Of a stretch of DNA of 64,000 bases, positions 1 through 9,304 are shown piece by piece; the stretch's first letter is position 1; each line of letters starts with the position of its first letter. The position numbers were made by a program, and so were the translations under genes. Under the pieces are notes generated by a model. That model was not told the origin of the DNA. It saw nothing but the letters and a program-made list of their open reading frames with translations, and did no database searches. Source of the DNA: Ideonella sp. (GTDB lineage: Bacteria > Pseudomonadota > Gammaproteobacteria > Burkholderiales > Burkholderiaceae_C). The stretch lies in NCBI GenBank assembly GCA_015075545.1, contig JABTUC010000001.1, positions 434,001-498,000 of the forward strand. Direction: 5' to 3'.

Positions 1-1958
<1,958 letters not shown>

Positions 1959-2365
1959 GCAAGCGGGCGCGGGCTCGCTGGCCCAGCGCAAAGTTGCACC
2001 TGAACGATCACTGCTAAGTCGATGATTTTTAGATGATTTATCGACTTCTGCCCGGTCTGTGGAAAACTTTGTGGGCAAGCTGGCGTCGGGCGCGCTAAGC
2101 CGTTGATCCTCAAAGGGCGCGGCGCCGCCGAAGCGGCTCGAGCCGCCATGGCTTTACGCCAACAAATCAAAGACTTAGCACGATCTCCCGTCACCTGTGC
2201 CGGCCTTCTTCGGGTCGACGGCGAGGCTCGAACATGGATCGCGGATTTGGGGATAAGTCAAGTTCTGAGCGCTCACTTACGGCCTCTGAGCGGGCGCTGC
2301 TCGGGTGCCTGCGTCTCAGCGGGCGCACGATCACCTCGCCCGAGCCGGTTTCACGATCATGCGCG
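1959..2365. other. priA-hemE intergenic region with AT-rich inverted repeat and DnaA-box-like 9-mers
   Basis: No convincing gene is present here; the short open frames have shadow-type composition. The stretch is less GC-rich than its surroundings. At 2018-2045 an inverted repeat GTCGAT/ATCGAC flanks an AT-rich loop that contains GATGATTT twice (2021-2028 and 2032-2039). Three 9-mers resemble the DnaA box TGTGGATAA: TGTGGAAAA at 2058-2066 (one mismatch), TGTGGGCAA at 2070-2078 (two) and TGGGGATAA at 2248-2256 (one). GATC occurs about seven times. The region must also hold the priA promoter, unless priA is read through from hemE. Function is not established. Confidence 0.5.
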
Positions 2366-3463
2366 TCAAGGCGATCCTTCGCGTATGCGCCACCGCGAAT
2401 GCGCATGCACCGCCTCGACCAGCGCGTGCACATGCTCCGGCGGCGTGTGCTGACTGATGCCGTGCCCCAGGTTGAACACATGGCCACCGCGACGGCCGTC
2501 GTGCCGCAGCGGATTCCCGAAGTCGTCGAGCACCGCCCGCGCCTGCGCGCTCACCACCGAAGGCGGCGCGAACAGCACCGCCGGATCGAGGTTGCCCTGC
2601 AGCGCGACCGCGTCGTCGACGCGTTGCCGCGCCTGCGCGAGCGGCACCGTCCAGTCGAGCCCGACGACGTCGGCACCACAGGCCGCAATCGCCTCGAGCC
2701 ACGGGCCACCGCCCTTGGTGAAGACGATGCGCGGCACCACGCGGCCGTCGTGCTCGCGGTGCAGACGCGCAAGCACCTGCCGCGTGTAGTCGAGGCTGAA
2801 CGGCGCGAAGCAGTCGTGAGCCAGCACGCCGCCCCACGAGTCGAACACCATCACCGCCTGCGCGCCGGCCTCGATCTGCGCGTTGAGGTAGGCGGCCACT
2901 GCCTGGGCGTTGACCGCCAACACGCGATGCAGCAAATCGGGGCGCGCGTAGAGCAACGCCTTGACGTGGCGGTAGTCGTCGGAGCCCGCGCCCTCGACCA
3001 TGTAGCACGCCAGCGTCCACGGGCTGCCGGCGAAGCCGATCAGCGGCACGCGCCCGGCCAGCGCGCGGCGGATCGACGCGACCGCATCGAACACGTAACG
3101 CAGGCGCGTCAGGTCGGGCATCTGCAGCGCGCGGATTGCCGCTTCGTCGCGCAGCGGTCGCTCGAAGCGCGGCCCCTCGCCGGCTTCGAAGGTGAGCCCC
3201 AGCCCCATCGCATCGGGCACGGTGAGGATGTCGGAGAACAGGATCGCGGCGTCGAGCGCATAGCGGTCCAGCGGCTGCAGCGTGACCTCGGTGGCGAACG
3301 CCGGGTTGGTGGCCAGCGCCATGAAGCTGCCGGCGCGCTCGCGCGTGGCCCGGTACTCGGCAAGGTAGCGGCCGGCCTGCCGCATCAGCCACACCGGCGT
3401 CACTTCGGTGGCCTGGCGCAGGCACGCGCGCAGAAAGACGTCGTTGGCCAGCGGAGCGCTCAT
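2366..3463 (-). CDS. hemE: Uroporphyrinogen decarboxylase HemE
   Basis: HemE converts uroporphyrinogen III to coproporphyrinogen III in the cytosol by removing four acetate carboxyls, a step in haem and tetrapyrrole synthesis. The 365-residue product has the usual length. It carries the N-terminal signature [11 protein letters not shown] with the substrate-binding arginine, the second signature [16 protein letters not shown], the conserved Asp in [14 protein letters not shown], and the C-terminal histidine motif [16 protein letters not shown]. The start MSAPLAND at 3463 was chosen because it fits family N-termini; the upstream in-frame extension crosses creB. priA follows on the same strand. 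The divergent creB start is only 37 bases away, so both promoters share a very small interval. Confidence 0.97.
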   Translation of the reverse strand: MSAPLANDVFLRACLRQATEVTPVWLMRQAGRYLAEYRATRERAGSFMALATNPAFATEVTLQPLDRYALDAAILFSDILTVPDAMGLGLTFEAGEGPRFERPLRDEAAIRALQMPDLTRLRYVFDAVASIRRALAGRVPLIGFAGSPWTLACYMVEGAGSDDYRHVKALLYARPDLLHRVLAVNAQAVAAYLNAQIEAGAQAVMVFDSWGGVLAHDCFAPFSLDYTRQVLARLHREHDGRVVPRIVFTKGGGPWLEAIAACGADVVGLDWTVPLAQARQRVDDAVALQGNLDPAVLFAPPSVVSAQARAVLDDFGNPLRHDGRRGGHVFNLGHGISQHTPPEHVHALVEAVHAHSRWRIREGSP

Positions 3464-3500
3464 CGTGGCGATTATCGACGGCGCCCTATCATGCCCGCCG
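3464..3500. promoter_or_regulatory. Divergent hemE/creB interval with -10-like hexamers close to both start codons
   Basis: Only 37 bases separate the two start codons. On the minus strand GATAAT (3471-3476) lies 7 bases before the hemE ATG. On the plus strand TATCAT (3487-3492) lies 8 bases before the creB ATG. If these are real -10 elements, transcription would begin at or within a base or two of the start codons, giving leaderless or nearly leaderless mRNAs. No Shine-Dalgarno sequence stands in front of either gene, which agrees. Matching -35 elements would fall inside the opposite gene. This is inference from spacing only. Confidence 0.4.
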
Positions 3501-4202
3501 ATGTCCAAGCCGCTGATCCTGATCATCGAGGACGAACCCGGCATCGCCGACACGCTGCAGTACGCGCTGCGCACCGAGGGCTTCGAGCCCGCCTGGTGCG
3601 CCAGCGCCGAGGCCGCGCTGACGCTGGTGGCGCAGCGCCCGCCGGCGCTGGTGATCCTCGACGTCGGGCTGCCCGATCTGAGCGGCTTCGAGCTGTTCAA
3701 GCGCCTGCGCGAGCGCGTCGACGTGCCGGTGGTGTTTCTCACCGCGCGCAGCGACGAGATCGACCGCGTGGTCGGGCTCGAACTGGGCGCCGACGACTAC
3801 GTGACCAAGCCGTTCTCGCCGCGCGAGCTGGTGGCGCGCGTGCGCAGCGTGCTGCGGCGCGCGGCGCGGCCCGCGCCGCCGGTACCGACGGCGGCGCGGG
3901 CGTTCGAGATCGACGACGGCCGGCGACAGATCCGCTTCTACGGCCGGCCGCTCGAGTTGTCGCGCTACGAGTTCGGGCTGCTGCGCGCGCTGGCCAGCCG
4001 GCCCGGCCACGTATACACGCGCGACATGCTGCTCGCTCTGGTGTGGGACGACGACAGCGACAGTCTCGACCGCACGGTCGACGCGCACGTCAAGACGATA
4101 CGCGCGAAGCTGAAGGCCGTGGCGCCGACGCTGGAGCCGATCCGCACGCACCGCGGCGTCGGCTACGCGCTGGCCGAAGATCTGCCGACGCAACTGCCAT
4201 GA
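3501..4202 (+). CDS. creB: CreB-type response regulator (OmpR/PhoB family)
   Basis: DNA-binding response regulator partner of the sensor kinase encoded just downstream. The 233-residue protein has a receiver domain (about 1-120) with the acidic pair in IIEDEPG, the phospho-acceptor Asp in [13 protein letters not shown] and the conserved Lys in [11 protein letters not shown] PhoB-type winged helix follows (about 140-230), with [13 protein letters not shown] and the recognition region [17 protein letters not shown]. The start [13 protein letters not shown] sets the receiver at residue 1; an upstream in-frame extension would overlap hemE. CreB is assigned from sequence resemblance together with the CreC-like kinase. 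In E. coli and pseudomonads CreBC is linked to cell-wall and penicillin-binding-protein stress, but that role is not shown here. Confidence 0.88.
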   Translation: MSKPLILIIEDEPGIADTLQYALRTEGFEPAWCASAEAALTLVAQRPPALVILDVGLPDLSGFELFKRLRERVDVPVVFLTARSDEIDRVVGLELGADDYVTKPFSPRELVARVRSVLRRAARPAPPVPTAARAFEIDDGRRQIRFYGRPLELSRYEFGLLRALASRPGHVYTRDMLLALVWDDDSDSLDRTVDAHVKTIRAKLKAVAPTLEPIRTHRGVGYALAEDLPTQLP

Positions 4203-4307
4203 GCACGCGCGGCCGCTCCGAAGCGCTCATCCCGGAGCGCGCAGCGCGGAGGATAGTCCAGTGAGCGCGCGCGGTGGCCCGATGAGTCGCACGCGCCCCG
4301 ATCGCTC

Positions 4308-5750
4308 GTGACCGCGCGCACCCGCGTCTTCGTCGGCATCCTGCTGGTCTACGCGCTGGGCGTCGGCGTGCTGATGTGGCGACTGCTGGCCGACATCGAC
4401 CCGCGCTACCGCGAATCGGCCGAGGAGTCGCTGGTCGAGACGGCGTACCTGATGGCGACCCAGATCGAGCAGCGAAGCGGCTCGGATTCGCCGCTGGACA
4501 CCGCGTGGCTCGAACCGCTGTTCCGCGATCTCTATGCGCGCCGTTTCGACGCCAACATCTTCGGCATCCGCAAGCAGAGCGTCGAGCTGCGCGCGATGGT
4601 CGTCGATGCGCACGGCATCGTGCTGTTCGACTCGCTCGGTCGCCACGAGGGCCAGGACTACTCCCAATGGCGCGACATCAGGCTGGCGCTGGCCGGGCGG
4701 TACGGGGCGCGCACCAGCATCGACTTCGATGGCGATCCCGACACCTCGGTGATGGTGGTGGCGGTGCCGGTCCGCATCGACGGCCGCATCGCCGGCGCGG
4801 TGGCGGTGGCCAAACCGGCGCAGAGCATCGGCCAGTTCGTCGCCGCGGCACGGCGCAAGACGCTCGCCGTCGGCCTCACCTCGGTGGTGGCGGTGCTGCT
4901 GCTGGCGGTGATCGTCGCGGTCTGGTTGGTGCGGCCGTTTGGGCTGATCGGCGCCACGCTGCGCGACCTGCGGCACGAGCGCACGCTGAGCCTGCCGCGG
5001 CTCGGGCGGCGCGCACTCGGCACCTTCGGCGCCGCCTTCGACGAGATGCGCGACGCGCTGGCCGGACGCCACTACGTGGCCGACTACGTGCAGACGCTGA
5101 CCCACGAGCTGAAGAGCCCGCTGTCGGCGATCCGCGGCGCGGCCGAACTGCTGCGCGAGCCGGGCATGCCCGAGGCCGACCGCCGGCGCTTCCTCGCCAA
5201 CGTCGAGCGCGAGACGCAGCGCATCCAGGAACTGGTCGATCGCATGATGGAGCTCACCGCGCTCGAGCGCCGCCGCGCGCTCGGCCCGACCGAAGCGGTG
5301 GCCCTGAGGCCGCTGCTGCAGGAGCTGGCCGGCAGCGCCGAGGCGGCCGGCGCGCCGCGCCACCTGCGCGTGCTGCTGCACGACGGCGCCGACGTCGGCG
5401 TCGACGGCGACCCGCTGCTGCTGCGACGTGCGGTGGCCAACCTGCTGGACAACGCGCTCGACTTCTCGCCCGACGGTGGCGTAGTCGAGGTCGCGCTCGC
5501 GCGCCGCGGCCGCCGCGTGGTGGTGACGATCCGCGACCACGGCCCCGGCATCCCGGAGTTCGCCGACGCCAAGGTGTTCGAGAAGTTCTTCTCGCTCGCA
5601 CGGCCGCACAGCCGGCGCAAGAGCACCGGCCTCGGCCTGGCGTTCGTCAAGCAGATCGCGCAACTGCACCGCGGCCGGGTCGTGCTGCGCAACGCCGACG
5701 GCGGCGGCGCGCTGGCCACGCTGACCCTGCCCTGCGCCGACGCGGTCTGA
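4308..5750 (+). CDS. creC: CreC-type sensor histidine kinase
   Basis: Membrane histidine kinase expected to phosphorylate the preceding response regulator. The 480-residue product begins at GTG with a transmembrane helix (about 6-25). A periplasmic sensor segment (about 26-175) and a second helix with HAMP-like linker follow (about 185-240). The dimerisation domain carries the phospho-accepting His in LTHELKSPLSAIRGAAELL, and the ATPase domain shows NLLDNALDFSPDG, DHGPGIPE and STGLGLAFVKQIAQLH. This matches the CreC layout, including the N-terminal RVFVGILLVYALGVG. The 105 bases after creB contain no gene. creA and creD, which accompany creBC in Enterobacteria, are absent; a VIT/vWA gene stands in the creD position. 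Confidence 0.87.
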   Translation: MTARTRVFVGILLVYALGVGVLMWRLLADIDPRYRESAEESLVETAYLMATQIEQRSGSDSPLDTAWLEPLFRDLYARRFDANIFGIRKQSVELRAMVVDAHGIVLFDSLGRHEGQDYSQWRDIRLALAGRYGARTSIDFDGDPDTSVMVVAVPVRIDGRIAGAVAVAKPAQSIGQFVAAARRKTLAVGLTSVVAVLLLAVIVAVWLVRPFGLIGATLRDLRHERTLSLPRLGRRALGTFGAAFDEMRDALAGRHYVADYVQTLTHELKSPLSAIRGAAELLREPGMPEADRRRFLANVERETQRIQELVDRMMELTALERRRALGPTEAVALRPLLQELAGSAEAAGAPRHLRVLLHDGADVGVDGDPLLLRRAVANLLDNALDFSPDGGVVEVALARRGRRVVVTIRDHGPGIPEFADAKVFEKFFSLARPHSRRKSTGLGLAFVKQIAQLHRGRVVLRNADGGGALATLTLPCADAV

Positions 5751-5863
5751 CGGCCGCGCTGCGGCCCGCGGCTTCACGCCGACTTCACACAGCGCACGCG
5801 CGCTTCGCACGCGGTTCGCGCGGGAGCGCGACAGTGCCAGCGAGCCCACCGCAGGAGCCGCCC

Positions 5864-7936
5864 GTGCCCCACCAAGCCCACCCGTCGCGCGCGCCGCTGG
5901 CGATCGGCCGCGTACTCGCCTGCGTCGTCGTTGCGCTGCTGGCCGCGCTCGCGCTGGTGATCTGGTCGCCGGCACACGCCGAGGACACCGATGCGCGCGC
6001 CCCCGAGGCGCCGTACTTCCACGTCGCCAGCGACGACCCCGCGCTCGACGCGCTGCCGCTGAAGGCGACGCAGGTCGACGTGCGCATCGCCGGCGTGATC
6101 GCCGCGGTGACGGTGACGCAGCACTACCGCAACGCGGGGCAGCGCCCGATCGAGGCGCGCTACATCTTCCCCGGCTCGACGCGATCGGCCCTGCACGCGA
6201 TGACGGTGCGCATCGGCGAGCGGCGCATCGTCGCGCAGATTCGCGAGAAGCAGCGCGCCCGGCTCGAGTACGACGATGCCCGCCGCGAGGGCAAGACCAG
6301 CGCGCTGCTCGAGCAGGAGCGGCCCAACGTGTTCTCGATGAAGGTGGCCAACATCCTGCCCGGCGACGACGTGCAGGTCGAGCTGCAGTACACCGAGCTG
6401 ATCGCGCCGCACGACGGCCGCTACCGCTTCGTGTTTCCGACCGTGGTCGGCCCACGCTACCGATCTGCGGCCGCATCGCCGGCCAACGGCGCGCTCACGG
6501 CCACCGCGCACCTGCCTCCCGGCGTCGCCTCCGACACAACGTTCGACCTGAACGTGAAGCTCGACGCGCCGCTGCCGATCCGCGAGCTGAGCAGCCAGAG
6601 CCACAAGCTCGAAGCGCTCGGCCTGGGCACCGCTCACGTGCAGCTCGCGCTGGCCGACGACGGCCCGCGCGACAACCGCGACTTCATCGTCGAGTACGCC
6701 CTGGCCGGCGAGCGTACCGCCACGGGCGTGATGCTCTACCAGGCCCCGCCGGGCGACGACGCGGAGAACTTCTTCCTCGTCATGGTCGAGCCGCCGCAGA
6801 CGGTGACGCCGACGCAGATCAACCCGCGCGAGTACGTCTTCGTGGTCGACATCTCGGGTTCGATGCACGGCTACCCGCTCGACACCGCGAAGGCGCTGCT
6901 GCGCGAGCTGATCGGCAGCCTGCGGCCGACCGACGCCTTCAACGTCGTGCTGTTCTCCGGCAGCAACCGCGTGCTGGCCGAGCAGTCGATGCCGGCGACG
7001 CCCGCCCACATCGCGCGCGCGCTGCGCATCATCGATCGCGCCGGCGGCAGCGGCAGCACCGAGATCGTGCCGGCGCTGCGCCGCGTCGCCGCGCTGCCCA
7101 AGGCGGCCGACGTGTCGCGCACGGTGGTCGTGGTGACCGACGGCTACGTCGCGGTCGAGAACGAGGTGTTCGCGCTGGTGCGGCGCAATCTGGACCAGTT
7201 CAACCTGTTCGCCTTCGGCATCGGCACCGCGGTGAACCGCCACCTCGTCGAAGGCCTTGCCCGCGCCGGCCAGGGCGAGGCCTTCATCGTCACCCGGCCC
7301 GAGCGAGCGGCCGAACAGGCGCAGCGGCTGCGCCGCATGATCGACACCCCGGTGCTGACGCAACTGAAAGCGCGCTTCACCGGCATCGAGGCCTACGACG
7401 TCGAGCCCGCGACGCTGCCCGACGTGATGGCGGGGCGCCCCGTCGTGCTGTGGGGCAAGTGGCGCGGCGACCCGCACGACGCCAAACTGGTGCTGACGGG
7501 GCAGGCCGCCGACGGCAGCTTCGTCGACGTCATCGACGCGCCGCCGCCCGACGCCGACGCGGTGGCGCTGCGCCACCTGTGGGCGCGCCAGCGCATCGCG
7601 CAGCTCGGCGACGACGAAGCGCTGCTGGGCGGGCAGTCGCAGCGCGAGCCGATCACCGCGCTCGGGTTGAAGTACGGCCTGCTCACCAACTACACCAGCT
7701 TCGTCGCGGTCGACCAGGTGGTGCGCACGCAGCAGGCGGCCACGCCGGTGAACCAGCCGCTGCCGCTGCCGCAAGGGGTGAGCGCGCTGGCGGTCGGTGC
7801 CGAGCCGGTGCTTGCCACCGCGGTGCCGAGCACGCCCGAGCCGCGCTGGGCGCTGGCGCTCGCGCTGACGCTGCTGTTGACCGCAGCGGCGCTGTGGCAC
7901 GCCCGGCTGCTGCGCCGCAACGCCAGCGCGCGATGA
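5864..7936 (+). CDS. Secreted VIT + von Willebrand factor A protein with PEP-CTERM-like sorting tail
   Basis: Probable single substrate of the exosortase encoded next. The start is GTG at 5864, with AGGAG at 5853-5857 at good spacing; longer readings of the frame run through creC and are not credible. The 690-residue product has a signal peptide ending near HAED (about residue 36) and a vault/inter-alpha-trypsin (VIT) domain (about 45-180). Its vWA domain (about 300-480) has an intact metal site, VVDISGSMHG. The C-terminus has the three-part exosortase signal: STPEP (PEP at 658-660), a hydrophobic helix (ALALALTLLL) and an arginine cluster (RLLRRN). Its stop overlaps the exosortase start (ATGA). 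VIT/vWA proteins are targets of some known sortase and exosortase systems; the ligand is unknown. Confidence 0.85.
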   Translation: MPHQAHPSRAPLAIGRVLACVVVALLAALALVIWSPAHAEDTDARAPEAPYFHVASDDPALDALPLKATQVDVRIAGVIAAVTVTQHYRNAGQRPIEARYIFPGSTRSALHAMTVRIGERRIVAQIREKQRARLEYDDARREGKTSALLEQERPNVFSMKVANILPGDDVQVELQYTELIAPHDGRYRFVFPTVVGPRYRSAAASPANGALTATAHLPPGVASDTTFDLNVKLDAPLPIRELSSQSHKLEALGLGTAHVQLALADDGPRDNRDFIVEYALAGERTATGVMLYQAPPGDDAENFFLVMVEPPQTVTPTQINPREYVFVVDISGSMHGYPLDTAKALLRELIGSLRPTDAFNVVLFSGSNRVLAEQSMPATPAHIARALRIIDRAGGSGSTEIVPALRRVAALPKAADVSRTVVVVTDGYVAVENEVFALVRRNLDQFNLFAFGIGTAVNRHLVEGLARAGQGEAFIVTRPERAAEQAQRLRRMIDTPVLTQLKARFTGIEAYDVEPATLPDVMAGRPVVLWGKWRGDPHDAKLVLTGQAADGSFVDVIDAPPPDADAVALRHLWARQRIAQLGDDEALLGGQSQREPITALGLKYGLLTNYTSFVAVDQVVRTQQAATPVNQPLPLPQGVSALAVGAEPVLATAVPSTPEPRWALALALTLLLTAAALWHARLLRRNASAR

Positions 7937-8757
7937 GCCTGGCGCTGCGCGTCGAATGCCGGCCGGTGCGGCTGCGCGCATTGCACTGGCTGGCATTGCA
8001 CGCGCTGGCCCTGTGGCCGCATGGCGTCTACGTGGCGCAGCGTGCGCTCGACGGCTCCGACGACCCGCTGGGTGTGGTGGCGCTGCTGGCCGCCGCGGCG
8101 CTGCTGGCTTCGCAGCACGCACGGCTGCGCCTGACGCCGCAGCTCGGCTGGCTCGCCGCCGCCGTGGCGCTGGCGCTGGCGGCCAACGGCGCCTGGTGCG
8201 TCGGCGCAGCGGCGCTGGCCGGCGCATTGCTCGCCGCACTGTCGCTCGGCTGCGCGCTGCTCGCGTGGTGGCCGCGCGATCGCGCAAAAGCGCCGCTGCT
8301 CGGCCTGGTTGTGCTCGCATTGCCCTGGCAGGCGACGCTGCAGTTCTACCTCGGCTGGCCGCTGCGCGTGCTGACCGCGCAGATGAGCGCCTGGGGTCTG
8401 CAGGGCCTGGGCTTCGCCGCGCAGCGCAGCGGCGCATCGATGATCGTCGACGGCCGACTGGTGCTCGTCGACGCGCCGTGCTCCGGCGTGCAGATGGCGT
8501 GGCTCGCGTACCTCACCGCGTGCGCCTGCGCCGCCGCCACCGGCACCGCTGATCGCGCGTTCGTGCGGCGCCTGCCGCTGGTGGGCCTCGCGGTCTTGGC
8601 CGGCAACGTGCTGCGCAACAGCGTGCTGGTGGCGCTCGAGGCGCGACCATCGGGGCTTGCGCCGGCGTGGCACGAGGCGATCGGCCTCGCGGTGCTGGGG
8701 GCGGTGTGCGCCGTCGTGTGGCTGCTGATGCGGCGCGGGGGCACGCGCGATGCGTGA
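7933..8757 (+). CDS. Exosortase (Xrt family) dedicated to the preceding VIT/vWA protein
   Basis: Exosortases are inner-membrane transpeptidases that cut PEP-CTERM-type tails and pass the protein to the cell surface. The 274-residue protein is almost entirely hydrophobic, with about eight membrane segments. It has the three residues that define the family, in order and spacing: Cys183 in VDAPCSGVQMAWLAYL, Arg228 in GNVLRNSVLVALEA and His247 in APAWHEAIGLAVLG. It starts inside the stop of the VIT/vWA gene (ATGA overlap, 7933-7936) and overlaps the next gene by 8 bases, so the three are almost certainly translated together. It is short compared with XrtA, which is often fused to or paired with EpsI. 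I cannot assign the subfamily letter from sequence alone. Confidence 0.88.
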   Translation: MSLALRVECRPVRLRALHWLALHALALWPHGVYVAQRALDGSDDPLGVVALLAAAALLASQHARLRLTPQLGWLAAAVALALAANGAWCVGAAALAGALLAALSLGCALLAWWPRDRAKAPLLGLVVLALPWQATLQFYLGWPLRVLTAQMSAWGLQGLGFAAQRSGASMIVDGRLVLVDAPCSGVQMAWLAYLTACACAAATGTADRAFVRRLPLVGLAVLAGNVLRNSVLVALEARPSGLAPAWHEAIGLAVLGAVCAVVWLLMRRGGTRDA

Positions 8758-9304
8758 ACGCCGGCTCGCCGCCGTGCGGCGCTGGCTCGACGAGCAATGG
8801 CCGCGTGGGTTGCTGGCGGCGCTCGCGGCGTGCGCGCTGTGGCCGTTGGTCGGGCGCGGCGAAGCCGAGGTTGCTGCAGCCACGACGCCGCACGAGTGGC
8901 CGCGCGTGTGGCAAGGCGACAGCTTGCGCCCGCTGGCGCTGACCGCGGTCGAGCAGCGCTTCGCGCGCCGATTCCCGGGCCAGATCGGCCGCTTCGCCGC
9001 CGACGACGGCAGCGTCTGGGTGCTGCGCGACGTGTCGCGCCCAACCCGCACGCTGCATCCGGCGAGCGATTGTTTCCGCGGCCTGGGCTGGCGCATCGAG
9101 CAGGCACGGCCGCAACGTGACGCCGAGGCTCGGCTTTGGCGCTGCTTCGTCGCCGAGCGCGCGGGCGAACGCGTGCGCGTCTGCGAGCGCATCGTCGACG
9201 CCGGTGAGCACGGCTTCATCGATGCGTCGTCGTGGTACTGGGCCGCGCTGCTCGGCCACACGAGCGGACCCTGGCGCGCAACGACGCGCGTGGAAGCATT
9301 GTGA
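8750..9304 (+). CDS. Small membrane-anchored protein with EpsI-like motif (exosortase accessory candidate)
   Basis: I do not recognise this 184-residue protein with certainty. It has one N-terminal membrane helix (about 18-35) and an extracytoplasmic domain. The segment TLHPASDCFRGLGW (residues 101-114) has the spacing LHPxxxCxxGxGW and resembles the LHxxxxCLPGxGW signature of EpsI (DUF3485), the usual companion of exosortases. FIDASSWYWAALLGH near the end is similar to the final strand/helix of that family. It overlaps the exosortase by 8 bases and the following glycosyltransferase by 4 (GTGA), which fixes it in the same translational unit. EpsI's biochemical role is itself poorly known, so the proposed role is accessory protein, by analogy only. 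Confidence 0.6.
   Translation: MRERRLAAVRRWLDEQWPRGLLAALAACALWPLVGRGEAEVAAATTPHEWPRVWQGDSLRPLALTAVEQRFARRFPGQIGRFAADDGSVWVLRDVSRPTRTLHPASDCFRGLGWRIEQARPQRDAEARLWRCFVAERAGERVRVCERIVDAGEHGFIDASSWYWAALLGHTSGPWRATTRVEAL

Noticed and set aside
1959-2365. Chromosomal replication origin
   Set aside because: Boxes are few and imperfect, and in this order oriC lies at dnaA; kept only as a lower-interest observation.
2234-4264. Long plus-strand frame over hemE and creB
   Set aside because: Composition is that of an antisense/alternate-frame shadow; hemE and creB are certain on their own frames.
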